Origin: Bog-159 sp035602155
GTDB taxonomy: Bacteria; Acidobacteriota; Terriglobia; Bryobacterales; Bryobacteraceae
Direction: 5' to 3'
DNA length: 18,695 nt
Assembly: GCA_035602155.1 (NCBI GenBank)
Contig: DATNMW010000191.1
Location: forward strand, 1-18,695
This document shows positions 6,530 to 14,405 of the stretch, piece after piece. Both the position numbers and the translations under genes were made by a program. Within the stretch, counting starts at the first letter, position 1. Every line of letters starts with the position of its first letter. The notes under the pieces were generated by a model. That model ran no database searches, was not told where the DNA came from, and saw only the letters and a program-made list of their open reading frames with translations.

Positions 6530-8437
6530 TTACGTGGGTTTTGGCGTCACTCGCCAATACACTCCGTATCGCTGACCTAAGATTCGGTTGAGCGGCATCA
6601 TCGTTATATCGCGGCTTTGTCCCTTGGTCCGGAACGAGAGTTGCGTCCCGGCGGCAGGCTCGATCCAGGACTGGGGAAAGCGCGACTCGGCCACGAATTC
6701 CGGGGCGGCCGGCGGCTTGGGCATGTCCGGCGGGTTGTCGCCGCCTTGCCGCATTGCATCGGTCAAGCCGTCCTGGCCCAGGTCTCCCGCCAACACCAGC
6801 GGTCCGTACATGACGGCCTGCAAGGTGTCGTCATCGGGCATGGCATGCAGGTGCAGGTTCATGGGCAGAGTGGCGCTCAGTTCGTCGCCGTTTTCCCAGA
6901 AGCGGTCCACCACCCGGTATCCGGCCGCGCGCGCCGCGTCCGCCGGTTTTCCATTGACAGCTACGGTCATCTTTCCATCCGTCCAATAAGGCTCGCGGAT
7001 GCGCAAGGCCAGCTTCACGGCTTTGGCGGTTGTAATCCGCAGGCGCGTCTCGCCGCGGTTGGGGAACGACGTAACCTGCCGGATGCGCACGCCTTGCTCC
7101 TCCCAAGCCAGGTCGGAGGCAATGAACAGGTTGACATACAAGCTATTCTCATCGTGGAAATAGATGCTGTCCGCGAGCTTCGAAAACGATTCGACGCCGG
7201 TGCCGGTGCAACACCAGAACGACCCGCGCGGGCTGGCGAACACCTTCCAATATCCGGCGGCCAGCGGCACATAGTACATGGTCAGCCCGTCCTTCGGATT
7301 CATGGTGCCCAGAATGCCGTTGAAGTAGGCGCGCTCGTAGTAGTCGAAGTAGCGCGCCTCGGACGACCATTTAAACAGGTGGCGCGTGAGCTTCAGCATG
7401 TTGTAAGTGCAGCAGCATTCCTGCGTGTCGTGGCCGAGTTCCGCCGCCAGCTTGTCCGGGCCGGTGCGCCAGTGTTCGTCGTTGCTGGTGCCGCCGGTGG
7501 CATACGCCCGGTGCTGGGTGACTTGGGTCCAGAAGAATTCCGCGATGCGGCGGTAGCGCGGGTCGCCCGTCAGTTCGTAGCGGCGGGCCGCGCCGATGAT
7601 CTTGGGAATCTGCGTGTTCACGTGCAGACCCTTCAACTCGTCGCGGCCATCGGCCAGCGGACCGAACAGACGCTCGTCGTCGAAGCGGTGCGCGGCCGCG
7701 GCGTAATCCTCGACGCCGGTGACTGCGTACAAATTGTATAGCACCTCGTTCATGCCGCCGAACTCGACGCGCAGGACGCGGGCCATGTCTTCGTCGCTGA
7801 GCGAATCGGTCCAGCGCTTGGTCCAATCGGCCATGCCGCGCAGCACGTCGAGCGCCTGCTCGTTGCGCGCCAGGACATACATGTCGAGCAGGCCCGCCAT
7901 GATTTTGTGCAGCGTGTACCAAGGCGCCCAGACTTTCTGGCCGGCCTTCAAGCGGTCGAAAAACGACGGCGGGAACGCGCTCAGGTAGCCGTTGGCGTTT
8001 GATTTGCCATTGGCCTTCTGGCACTTCGCCAGCTCGGCGACGACCAGGTTGCCTTTGTCGCGCAGCATGGTGTCGCCGGCCCCTACCGACATCAGCGCGC
8101 AACCCGATAGAAAATGTCCGGTGAAGTGGCCGCGCAATTCCACATCGGGCTTTTCCCAGCCGCCCAGCGGTTCGGCCGAGGAGGGCAAGCCGGCTGTCAG
8201 GCGGAAGGTGTGCAACAGGCGGTCGGTTTCGAGGCTCTGCAGGAAATCGCGGTTGTGCTCCGTCAACTTCAATAGCGTGGTTTCGATCAGGCGGACGCTG
8301 TCCAGGTCGAAAGGCTGCGCTTGCGGCTGTACGGCGTCCTTTACGGGGGCGAGTCGGGCCGCGGCGGCTAAGGGAGCCAGGGCGGAGGCGGCGATAAACT
8401 GGCGGCGGGTAAGGTTCATTGCGGCACCGAATTTCAT
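6530..8437 (-). CDS. Glycoside hydrolase family 127, beta-L-arabinofuranosidase-like (DUF1680)
   Basis: This is a 635-residue exported enzyme expected to release beta-L-arabinofuranosyl or related sugars from plant glycans. The N-terminus has a Tat-type motif (TRRQFIAASAL, residues 10-20) and an Ala-rich core. The (alpha/alpha)6-barrel follows, with blocks such as GHFTGHFLSGCAL, WAPWYTLHKIMAGLLDMY and EFGGMNEVLYNLYAVTG. Family active-site elements are in place. E340-C342 and C409-C410 match the Glu-Cys...Cys-Cys zinc site, whose first Cys of the pair is the nucleophile in the characterised enzyme HypBA1. E321 may be the acid/base by position (inference). The C-terminal part from about residue 440 is beta-sandwich. 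In-frame ATG 8419 would start directly before the Tat motif and is an alternative start. It is the third gene of the operon, 26 bp after the small secreted protein and 29 bp before DUF427. Confidence 0.92.
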   Translation of the reverse strand: MKFGAAMNLTRRQFIAASALAPLAAAARLAPVKDAVQPQAQPFDLDSVRLIETTLLKLTEHNRDFLQSLETDRLLHTFRLTAGLPSSAEPLGGWEKPDVELRGHFTGHFLSGCALMSVGAGDTMLRDKGNLVVAELAKCQKANGKSNANGYLSAFPPSFFDRLKAGQKVWAPWYTLHKIMAGLLDMYVLARNEQALDVLRGMADWTKRWTDSLSDEDMARVLRVEFGGMNEVLYNLYAVTGVEDYAAAAHRFDDERLFGPLADGRDELKGLHVNTQIPKIIGAARRYELTGDPRYRRIAEFFWTQVTQHRAYATGGTSNDEHWRTGPDKLAAELGHDTQECCCTYNMLKLTRHLFKWSSEARYFDYYERAYFNGILGTMNPKDGLTMYYVPLAAGYWKVFASPRGSFWCCTGTGVESFSKLADSIYFHDENSLYVNLFIASDLAWEEQGVRIRQVTSFPNRGETRLRITTAKAVKLALRIREPYWTDGKMTVAVNGKPADAARAAGYRVVDRFWENGDELSATLPMNLHLHAMPDDDTLQAVMYGPLVLAGDLGQDGLTDAMRQGGDNPPDMPKPPAAPEFVAESRFPQSWIEPAAGTQLSFRTKGQSRDITMMPLNRILGQRYGVYWRVTPKPT

Positions 8438-8448
8438 TATGAGCCGAT
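8438..8448. repeat. 11-bp direct repeat, copy 1
   Basis: TATGAGCCGAT on the plus strand is identical to 9026-9036. This copy lies at the start of the GH127 gene, and together the copies bracket the small secreted-protein gene. Confidence 0.7.
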
Positions 8449-8463
8449 TCGGGTCGGAATTGG

Positions 8464-9024
8464 TTAACGCGGGCGCGCGCCTTCCCGCTCTACCTGGTGA
8501 ATGATGACCGACGTGAGGTCGTTCAGGTTAGACGGCAATCGTATAGTCAAGAGCAGCAGGTCTGGTGTTGGGCCTTGCAGGACTGCGGCGCCGTCGATGG
8601 GGTCGTCGCTCGCCCGTAAGCGGCCTACGGTGCCGAGTCCCTCCGAATGAGGGGACGCTCGAAATTCGACGACGCGGCCGCCGTGATAGGTCAGTTTGTC
8701 ATTCGGGTAAGGGCCAAATGGATACTCGCTTGCCGGCGAAATCCCTTCCTCGATTACGCTGCGTACAAACGCTTTGTACCCCGGGAAGACCCGCGCAATG
8801 ACGCGAGCAACTGTAAATCTTCCGGATGTGCGGCTTGCAGCTCGATAAAACGCGAGCTCTTGAGCCATAGCGGCGTCTATCTCGACCACCTTGTCACCCT
8901 CGTGTGGCGCATCCACTGGCCCAGTCTGACCGTCCGACTTGCATCCTATGAATGGAACGCGGACGACGGAGGCGCCTTGGCACGTGAGCGCGATGAATGC
9001 TAGAAGAATTAGGTTCCACGTCAT
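8464..9024 (-). CDS. Small secreted protein of unknown function
   Basis: This is a 186-residue protein with a clear signal peptide (MTWNLILLAFIALTCQGAS, residues 1-19). The mature part begins VVRVPFIGCKSDGQTGP, then LAFYRAA, TSGRFTVARVIARVFPGYKAF, YPFGPYPNDKLTY, EGLGT and LLLLTIRLP. I recall longer acidobacterial hypothetical proteins with the same ends (VPF.GC.SDGQ.GP and FPFGPYP.DKL...EGLGT...DLLLL). In those, about 60 residues separate the LA.YKA and TSGRF parts, so this copy may carry an internal deletion. That comparison is from memory and needs an alignment. The start ATG 9024 touches the stop of the GH3 gene with no gap (TAG then ATG), implying translational coupling. An 11-bp direct repeat brackets the gene. 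No enzymatic motif is recognised. Confidence 0.75.
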   Translation of the reverse strand: MTWNLILLAFIALTCQGASVVRVPFIGCKSDGQTGPVDAPHEGDKVVEIDAAMAQELAFYRAASRTSGRFTVARVIARVFPGYKAFVRSVIEEGISPASEYPFGPYPNDKLTYHGGRVVEFRASPHSEGLGTVGRLRASDDPIDGAAVLQGPTPDLLLLTIRLPSNLNDLTSVIIHQVEREGARPR

Positions 9025-11913
9025 CTATGAGCCGATCTGCAATGTGCCCACGGTGATCAGGCCCGCGCCACTGGCGGAGTTGCCCAGATACACGGTATAG
9101 ACGCCGGGCGCGATCAGCCAGGCGTTGGAGCTCACATCCCAATAGGACAGCGGATAAGAGGAATCGTTGGCGTCCACTTCGATGGTCACCTGCTGCGACG
9201 CGCCGGGCTGGAGAGAGACCTTCTGCCATCCCACCAAGCGTTTGGGCGGCTCGCCCGTCGAGGCGGGGAAGGCCAGATACACCTGCGCTACTTCCGCTCC
9301 GGCCACCGCGCCCGTGTTAGTCAGATTGAAAGTCACCTGGAAGTTCGGGTTGCCGGCCGAAGCCATGTTATTTACGACTGTCGCATTCGAAAACGAGAAC
9401 GTGGTATACGACAGTCCGAAACCGAAGGGAAACAGCGGCGTGAGACCCTGCGAGTCATACCACTTATAGCCGACATTGAAGCCCGCGGAGTAATCGACGG
9501 GGAAAGGCGTGACGCCGTCTGGCGGCTGGGCGATTACCGGGTTCGGCAGTTGGCTCACGCTCGCGGGAAACGTAATGGGCAGCTTGCCGGACGGATTGAC
9601 CGCGCCGAAGAGGAGATTGGCGATGGCTTGTCCGCCCTGCTGGCCCGGGAACCAAGCCTCGAGTACGGCGCTGACGCTCGCGAGCCACGGCAGCACCTGC
9701 GCACCGCCATTCTCCATGACCACGATCGTGTTCGGGTTGGCGGCGGCCACGGCGGCTACCAGCGCATCCTGATCGATGGGCGGCGTGTGGATCAAGTCGG
9801 TGAAGTTCAGGCTGGGCAGGTCCATGCCCTCGCTGGTCCATTGGCTGACGAACACGATGGCCACCTGCGAAGCAGCCGCCAGGGCGGCCGCTGTTGTGGC
9901 ATTGGTTCCGGGATCGAATTGCACGGTGGCGTTGGGGGCCATCGCCTGAATGGCCTGCAGAGGCGACGATGGATCCCAGATCACCTCTGCCCAACCGGGC
10001 GGGTTGGGATAGCCTTCGGTGAGGGCCGGTCCGCCGGTGGGAGTGACTTGCGCCGAGCCGCCGCCGGAAAGAACTCCGATATCCGCATGCGATCCGACGA
10101 TGGCGATGGATTTGAGCGACGCGGCATTCAGCGGAAGCTGTCCGTTGGCGTTCTTCAGCAGGACCGCGCCCTGCTCCTCGGCTTCCAGTGCGATGGCTTG
10201 GTCGGCGGCTGTATCGATGGGGGTGATGGAGGCGGGATAGTCGAACAACCCGACCGCATACATGGCGCGCAGGATGCGATGCACCATGTCGTCCAGGCGG
10301 GACTGCGGCACCTGGCCGGCCGCGATGGCCGGCGCCAGACTTCCGAAGTACTGGTTATCCGGCTGTTCCTGGTCGAGACCGTTCAGCGCGGCGTGCACGG
10401 TGGAGTGGGTAGCCCACCAGTCCGACATGACGAAGCCGGGAAACTGCCAATCGCCCTTGAGGATGTCGTTCAGCAGATGCGCGTTCTCGCAGTTATACAC
10501 GCCGTTCACCAGGTTGTAGGCGCACATGACGGACTGCACGTTGGAATCCGCGATACCGATTTCGAACGCAAGCAGATCGCTTTCGCGCATGCCGCGTTCG
10601 TCGATTTGGGCGTTGGCAGTGGTGCGGCCGGTCTCCTGATCGTTCAGCGCAAAGTGCTTGATGCCTCCGATCACGTGCTGGGCTTGAATGGCGTTGATGT
10701 GCGCGGCGGCGATCTTGCCGGCCAGGATGGGGTCCTCGCCCTTGGTTTCGAAGGTGCGGCCGTCGCGCGGTTCGCGGCCGATCAGGTTGATATTGCCGCC
10801 CAGGTTCACGTTCATGCCGTAGGCGCGCAGTTCCGCGCCGATTACGTTGCCGTATTTGGCTGCTTCGGTGACGTCCCAACTGGCAGCGCTGGCGATGGAG
10901 GATGGCAGCGCGGTAGCTTGGCCTACGCCGTTGCCCACGCCAACGCTGCCATCGGCGAGGTAAAGATCCGGTATGCCGAGGGCCGGAATTCCGGGAACCC
11001 AACCCGCGCCGCCGCGGGGGAGCGGGGGATTATTGGTGACCGGGCCGCCGGCGCCATAGACCAGCTGGATTTCCTGATCCGGGGTCATCTGGCTCAGCAA
11101 CTGGTCCGCTCGCTGGTCGGGGGTGGGCGGTTGGACGGCGATTTGCACCGCATTCGAAGCCACGCCTCCGATGGAAAGGATCACGGGAACGGCATCGCCG
11201 GTGGGCGCGTTCGATGGCGCCAGCGCGTTCACTTGGTATTCGCCGACGGAACCGGGCGCGAGGCCGGAGAAGAGCACCTGCGCGGAGACGCCGCCGATGG
11301 TGACGACCGGTTGCGTGGTGGTGACGGCGAGCGGGTTGCTTGGAGCCGCGGCGCCGGTGGGCGGCTGATTGGTCACGGGGCCGAGGCCGGTACAGTAAAT
11401 CAAGATGATAGTGACGCCCGCGCCCGCCGGATTCGATGCGGCGATCAGGTTGTAGGACGAATCGAGGATGGCTCCGGGACCGGTTCCCTGGCCGTTCATG
11501 CTGAAAATGCCTGGGGCGAACTGCGCCAGGCTCACCGGCTGGGGGGCGCTGGTCTGGCCGGCGGCGGTGGCGGTCAGGGATGCCTGGGATAGTCCCACAA
11601 GCTCCCACGGTATTTGCAGGTTCACCTGGCTGGCGGAGGCGTAGAACAAAGGCGCATTCATCGCGTTGAATGCCAGGGACAGCCCGGTTATCGGGAAGGT
11701 TCCGTAGACCGATGCGATACTGCCCGGAGCTACTGGTCCTGGGACGGAACTGGCGGCGTTGACGACGCCCCCGGCGTTGATGGAAGGCGCGGGCTGGGCC
11801 CACGCGCTAGTCAGGCTGGCCATCAGGTACGCGCAAGCGGCGTGCCGGAGGGCCTTCAATGCGAACATGGGATTTGTTGGAAGCTTACCACAAAGCGGCG
11901 ATGGGTCTCGCAT
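9025..11913 (-). CDS. GH3 beta-glycosidase with N-terminal TIGR03437 (Solibacter) domain
   Basis: This is a 962-residue secreted enzyme that should hydrolyse beta-linked glucosides or xylosides. Counting from M16 (ATG 11868): a signal peptide at 1-25 ends in SAWAQ. Next is a TIGR03437-type domain at about 28-245 (VVNAASSVPGPVAPGSIASVYGT, ASASQVNLQIPW, YCTGLGPVTNQPP). GH3 runs from about 252, with KH at 404-405, nucleophile D483 in MSDWW and probable acid/base E680 in TSEGMDLP. A fibronectin III-like domain (EVAQVYLAF...KRLVGW) ends the protein. TIGR03437 is usually C-terminal, so its N-terminal position is odd. ATG 11913 is kept because TGA-TACTTT lies 9 nt before it, as at other genes here; ATG 11868 gives a more classical signal peptide, so the start is open. 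It is the first gene of the operon to DUF427. Confidence 0.93.
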   Translation of the reverse strand: MRDPSPLCGKLPTNPMFALKALRHAACAYLMASLTSAWAQPAPSINAGGVVNAASSVPGPVAPGSIASVYGTFPITGLSLAFNAMNAPLFYASASQVNLQIPWELVGLSQASLTATAAGQTSAPQPVSLAQFAPGIFSMNGQGTGPGAILDSSYNLIAASNPAGAGVTIILIYCTGLGPVTNQPPTGAAAPSNPLAVTTTQPVVTIGGVSAQVLFSGLAPGSVGEYQVNALAPSNAPTGDAVPVILSIGGVASNAVQIAVQPPTPDQRADQLLSQMTPDQEIQLVYGAGGPVTNNPPLPRGGAGWVPGIPALGIPDLYLADGSVGVGNGVGQATALPSSIASAASWDVTEAAKYGNVIGAELRAYGMNVNLGGNINLIGREPRDGRTFETKGEDPILAGKIAAAHINAIQAQHVIGGIKHFALNDQETGRTTANAQIDERGMRESDLLAFEIGIADSNVQSVMCAYNLVNGVYNCENAHLLNDILKGDWQFPGFVMSDWWATHSTVHAALNGLDQEQPDNQYFGSLAPAIAAGQVPQSRLDDMVHRILRAMYAVGLFDYPASITPIDTAADQAIALEAEEQGAVLLKNANGQLPLNAASLKSIAIVGSHADIGVLSGGGSAQVTPTGGPALTEGYPNPPGWAEVIWDPSSPLQAIQAMAPNATVQFDPGTNATTAAALAAASQVAIVFVSQWTSEGMDLPSLNFTDLIHTPPIDQDALVAAVAAANPNTIVVMENGGAQVLPWLASVSAVLEAWFPGQQGGQAIANLLFGAVNPSGKLPITFPASVSQLPNPVIAQPPDGVTPFPVDYSAGFNVGYKWYDSQGLTPLFPFGFGLSYTTFSFSNATVVNNMASAGNPNFQVTFNLTNTGAVAGAEVAQVYLAFPASTGEPPKRLVGWQKVSLQPGASQQVTIEVDANDSSYPLSYWDVSSNAWLIAPGVYTVYLGNSASGAGLITVGTLQIGS
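9026..9036. repeat. 11-bp direct repeat, copy 2
   Basis: TATGAGCCGAT on the plus strand, 588 bp from copy 1. On the minus strand it covers the last codons and most of the stop of the GH3 gene (ATC GGC TCA TA). Confidence 0.7.
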
Positions 11914-11922
11914 CGGACTCTC

Positions 11923-11931
11923 AAAGTATCA
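11923..11931 (-). promoter_or_regulatory. Possible extended -10 for the GH3 operon
   Basis: On the minus strand TGA-TACTTT is followed by 9 nt and ATG 11913. The hexamer is only a partial match to the consensus. A second candidate, TGG-TAAGCT, lies 13 nt before ATG 11868. Confidence 0.3.
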
Positions 11932-12008
11932 TTTTCTTCGCGGCCAAACCGGCCGGGGAAGCGGTCCCCTTGGACGGCTTTGTTCGTGTGGCCCCGTGAA
12001 ACGGCGCT

Positions 12009-12017
12009 TGGTATAAT
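12009..12017 (+). promoter_or_regulatory. Extended -10 promoter of the DUF4760-like gene
   Basis: TGG-TATAAT is a perfect extended -10. Ten nucleotides separate it from ATG 12028, so the transcript should begin about 4 nt before the start codon. No -35 match lies at 16-18 bp. Confidence 0.65.
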
Positions 12018-12027
12018 ATTTTCGGTT

Positions 12028-12585
12028 ATGACGATCCGAATACCGCTGAAGTGGATTATTCTCTTCCTGTTCCTGGGCATCGAAGCTTTGATTCTTCGTC
12101 TTTTCGCGGTCTCTCCGGAAAAGGATCGGGCCGTGATTGCCTTTGGCGGAACCGTTGTGGCTGGAGCTTTCGCTCTTTTCGTCTATATGCAGGGAGTCGA
12201 AGCTCAGCAGAGCCGGGCTGCCGACAAACTATTTGAACGCTGGAATAATCCCACGATGGCCGCCTACAAGAATACCGGTCGCGACATCCGGAGGGGAATC
12301 TTGGATCCGATAACTCTTGCTCGCACAAGCCAGAACGTTGTTTTCGCGGAACCGCAAAAAACACAGCGAACTGAACTGCTCGGACTCCTTAGCTTCTATG
12401 AAGAGATCTGCTTGGCGATCAGAATGCGGTCGGCGAACGAGGAGAAGCTCAAGAGGTACTTCAAAGCCGTTCTGGTTCAGACGTTTACAAAAGTGAAGCC
12501 CTTCATCGACAAAGAACGTGCCGTCGACAACAACCTGAGGTATTACATAGAATTCGAGGAGGTGTTTGAAGTCTGGAAAAATTGA
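12028..12585 (+). CDS. Two-TM small membrane protein, DUF4760-like
   Basis: This is a 185-residue protein with two N-terminal membrane segments (about residues 9-27 and 36-55) and a helical cytoplasmic domain. The layout and the segment AADKLFERWNNPTMAAYKNTGRDI, then LGLLSFYEEICLAIRMR, resemble DUF4760 proteins, whose role is unknown. I assign this by resemblance only. ATG 12028 is chosen because an extended -10 lies directly upstream; the frame is open further back but that part overlaps the GH3 start region. There is no Shine-Dalgarno. It is divergent from the GH3 operon and convergent with the malectin regulator. It need not belong to the sugar locus. Confidence 0.75.
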   Translation: MTIRIPLKWIILFLFLGIEALILRLFAVSPEKDRAVIAFGGTVVAGAFALFVYMQGVEAQQSRAADKLFERWNNPTMAAYKNTGRDIRRGILDPITLARTSQNVVFAEPQKTQRTELLGLLSFYEEICLAIRMRSANEEKLKRYFKAVLVQTFTKVKPFIDKERAVDNNLRYYIEFEEVFEVWKN

Positions 12586-12588
12586 GCG

Positions 12589-12611
12589 GCCACCACCTGT
12601 AGAGCGGTGGC
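12589..12611 (+). terminator. Weak hairpin after the DUF4760-like gene
   Basis: GCCACC (12589-12594) can pair with GGTGGC (12606-12611) around an 11-nt loop, just after the stop. There is no T-tract, so a terminator role is only a guess. Confidence 0.25.
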
Positions 12612-12631
12612 TGCCCAGCCGCGATGCGACC

Positions 12632-12670
12632 CTAGTCGGGTATCACATCCTCAATTTGTCTATTTTGCAT
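12632..12670 (-). CDS. Possible 12-residue leader-like peptide with a strong ribosome site
   Basis: On the minus strand AGGAGG (12682-12677) lies 6 nt before ATG 12670, which opens MQNRQIEDVIPD and then stops at TAG. It is one of the best Shine-Dalgarno sites in the window, yet it heads only 12 codons. An overlapping frame, ATG 12722 to TAG 12660, encodes 20 charged residues beginning MEDFSQAKTV. Either may be a real small peptide, or the start of a gene that has been lost. There is no homology evidence. Confidence 0.2.
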   Translation of the reverse strand: MQNRQIEDVIPD

Positions 12671-12759
12671 GCTCTTCCTCCTTCTCCGGTCTCACGGTTT
12701 TAGCCTGCGAAAAGTCTTCCATCTCCACTATACACCGGATTTGCTCACGCTGCGCCGCC

Positions 12760-14397
12760 TTACCGCGCTTCGTCCACAACTTCGATGGCAAAGACCGATG
12801 CGTAGTTGATCACCGGCACGAATTCGAAGTTCAACTTACCCTGAGCGGTTGGCCGCAGTCCGCGGAATCGCTTGATGAGGGCATGGTTCGGGCTGGCTTC
12901 CTTCAGGATGTCCAGATTCCGGACGAGCGCCGAGCCGTTGCAGTAGATATCGAAGATGCGCTGGCCGGGGCCGCCGCCTCCCTCGTTTTCCTTGCCCCAG
13001 TAAGTCTCGGCGAAATACATGGTTGCAGTGTAGACGCCGGAAAGCGCCACCGGGATGGCGTACGAGAAATGGCCATACCGCTCGTTGGCGAACAAGTCGG
13101 CATCGGGTGTGCCGGTGACCGCTTTCCAATGGTTGGAAGTCTGCCCGCCCAAATAATAGTTGTCGGCTTCCCAGACCTGGCCCCGCGAATCGGTAGCGGA
13201 ATTGGGTTGCGTGACAATCCGGACGGGGTTGATCCTGTGCGGTTCGGCGGGCTCGATTTCGACGGCGCTGACGATGGTTTGCTCACGCCTGGCGTGGAAG
13301 CCGAGCCGGAGGAAGCCGTCCGGACCGGGGTGGACATCCTTAAAAACACGAACGTCCGCGATCAGCGGGCCACCGGCGTCGGAAACGATGTCCAAACCGT
13401 CGATCAGCAGAGTGCCGTTCAACAGGACGTCAAACGCACGGCTATTCTCCCCGCCGCCGGTCTCAAGCCCCGGGCCGTAGACCGGCTCCACAAAGTGCAG
13501 CTTCAGCTCATAGGTACCGGGTTTCAGGGGGATGTTGTAGGCGGTCAGACCGATCCGGCAATTCTGATACAGGATAGGGTCGGATGTGCGGGCGATAAAT
13601 TGGCGGAAAGGCGTTTTGGGCTGCCCGCCACCCTCAAAAAAGCGATCCGGCAGCCAGGTGTGGCCGTGATGGTCGATATATTTGCGGTCATAGCCCGCAA
13701 TGATCCGAACGGCGCTATCCGGCGGGGCGACGGCCAGGGGCGACGGAGCGAGGTTCGGGGGAGTGTCGAGCCGGCGCCCAGCGGCGTTTCGAAGGGCCAC
13801 GGCGGTCACCGCGATCGCCGCAATTGCAACTATGGCGGCGACCCACAGCCAAAGCCGGCGTTTTGCGGGAGGGCGTGCAGCCGGCGCGTCCGTCGACTTC
13901 GGCTCGTCCAAGGATGGGTCGGCGGGCGGCTCGGCGATTGTTTGACCGCTGGTCCGGGCGTTCGCTTGGGCGGTGGCCTGAGCGGTGCATTCCACCAGCG
14001 TCTTCCCATTCGCAGGCGGGGGCACCGGAGCGTTGCCATCTTGTTGAAAAACCGGCGTATACATGCCGGGCGGGATGATGATCTTCAGCGGTTGCCGGGA
14101 GCCTTCGGAAGCGTAATATTCGCGCAGTTTCTTGCGCAGCCGATGGATTTCAACGCGGGCGATGGCGTCCTCGGCGGGATCGAAATTGGCCGGCCGGCCC
14201 AAGACCTCCGTGGCGATGCTGTACTCGCAAACTTGCGCGTCCCCACCCTCGAAGTGCTTTTCGCAAACGTATTCGAGCAATTTGACCAACCGTTGGGCGC
14301 GCGCGAAGGTGGGTGAAGCGAGAACTGCCGCGAGTTCCAAGCGTTCCGCGCCGGCAACGCCGGTGGGGCCAGTTGCAACGTGGTTGGCATCCCCCAT
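12760..14397 (-). CDS. Membrane-anchored winged-helix regulator with two malectin-like sensor domains
   Basis: This 545-residue protein is a ToxR/CadC-style one-component regulator in layout. Residues 28-116 are an acidobacterial winged-helix DNA-binding domain (AQRLVKLLEYVCEKHFEG, EYSIATEVLGRPANFDP, RVEIHRLRKKLREYY, IIIPPGMYTPVF). A Pro/Ala-rich linker follows, then one TM helix at 182-203 preceded by KRR. Two malectin-like modules, about 230-382 and 392-541, lie outside. Repeated features are DRFFEGGGQ versus DNYYLGGQT, YELKLHFVEPVYG versus YTATMYFAETYWG, and FDVLLNG versus FDIYCNG. Malectin folds bind glucose oligosaccharides in known cases, so this protein may sense sugars in the periplasm and act directly at DNA. 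It diverges from the TonB-dependent receptor, a plausible target. ATG 14397 lacks a Shine-Dalgarno; TATAAT lies 8 nt before it. Ligand and targets are inference. Confidence 0.88.
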   Translation of the reverse strand: MGDANHVATGPTGVAGAERLELAAVLASPTFARAQRLVKLLEYVCEKHFEGGDAQVCEYSIATEVLGRPANFDPAEDAIARVEIHRLRKKLREYYASEGSRQPLKIIIPPGMYTPVFQQDGNAPVPPPANGKTLVECTAQATAQANARTSGQTIAEPPADPSLDEPKSTDAPAARPPAKRRLWLWVAAIVAIAAIAVTAVALRNAAGRRLDTPPNLAPSPLAVAPPDSAVRIIAGYDRKYIDHHGHTWLPDRFFEGGGQPKTPFRQFIARTSDPILYQNCRIGLTAYNIPLKPGTYELKLHFVEPVYGPGLETGGGENSRAFDVLLNGTLLIDGLDIVSDAGGPLIADVRVFKDVHPGPDGFLRLGFHARREQTIVSAVEIEPAEPHRINPVRIVTQPNSATDSRGQVWEADNYYLGGQTSNHWKAVTGTPDADLFANERYGHFSYAIPVALSGVYTATMYFAETYWGKENEGGGGPGQRIFDIYCNGSALVRNLDILKEASPNHALIKRFRGLRPTAQGKLNFEFVPVINYASVFAIEVVDEAR

Positions 14398-14405
14398 TTG
14401 TGGAG

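Noticed and set aside
9550..11592. 680-codon plus-strand open frame
   Set aside because: It lies wholly antisense to the GH3 gene, whose domains and active-site residues are clear. Its product is a low-quality Arg/Gly/His-rich sequence, typical of shadows in GC-rich DNA.
12607..14316. 569-codon plus-strand open frame
   Set aside because: It is antisense to the malectin regulator, which has convincing domains. This frame has none and is only open because of high GC at third positions.
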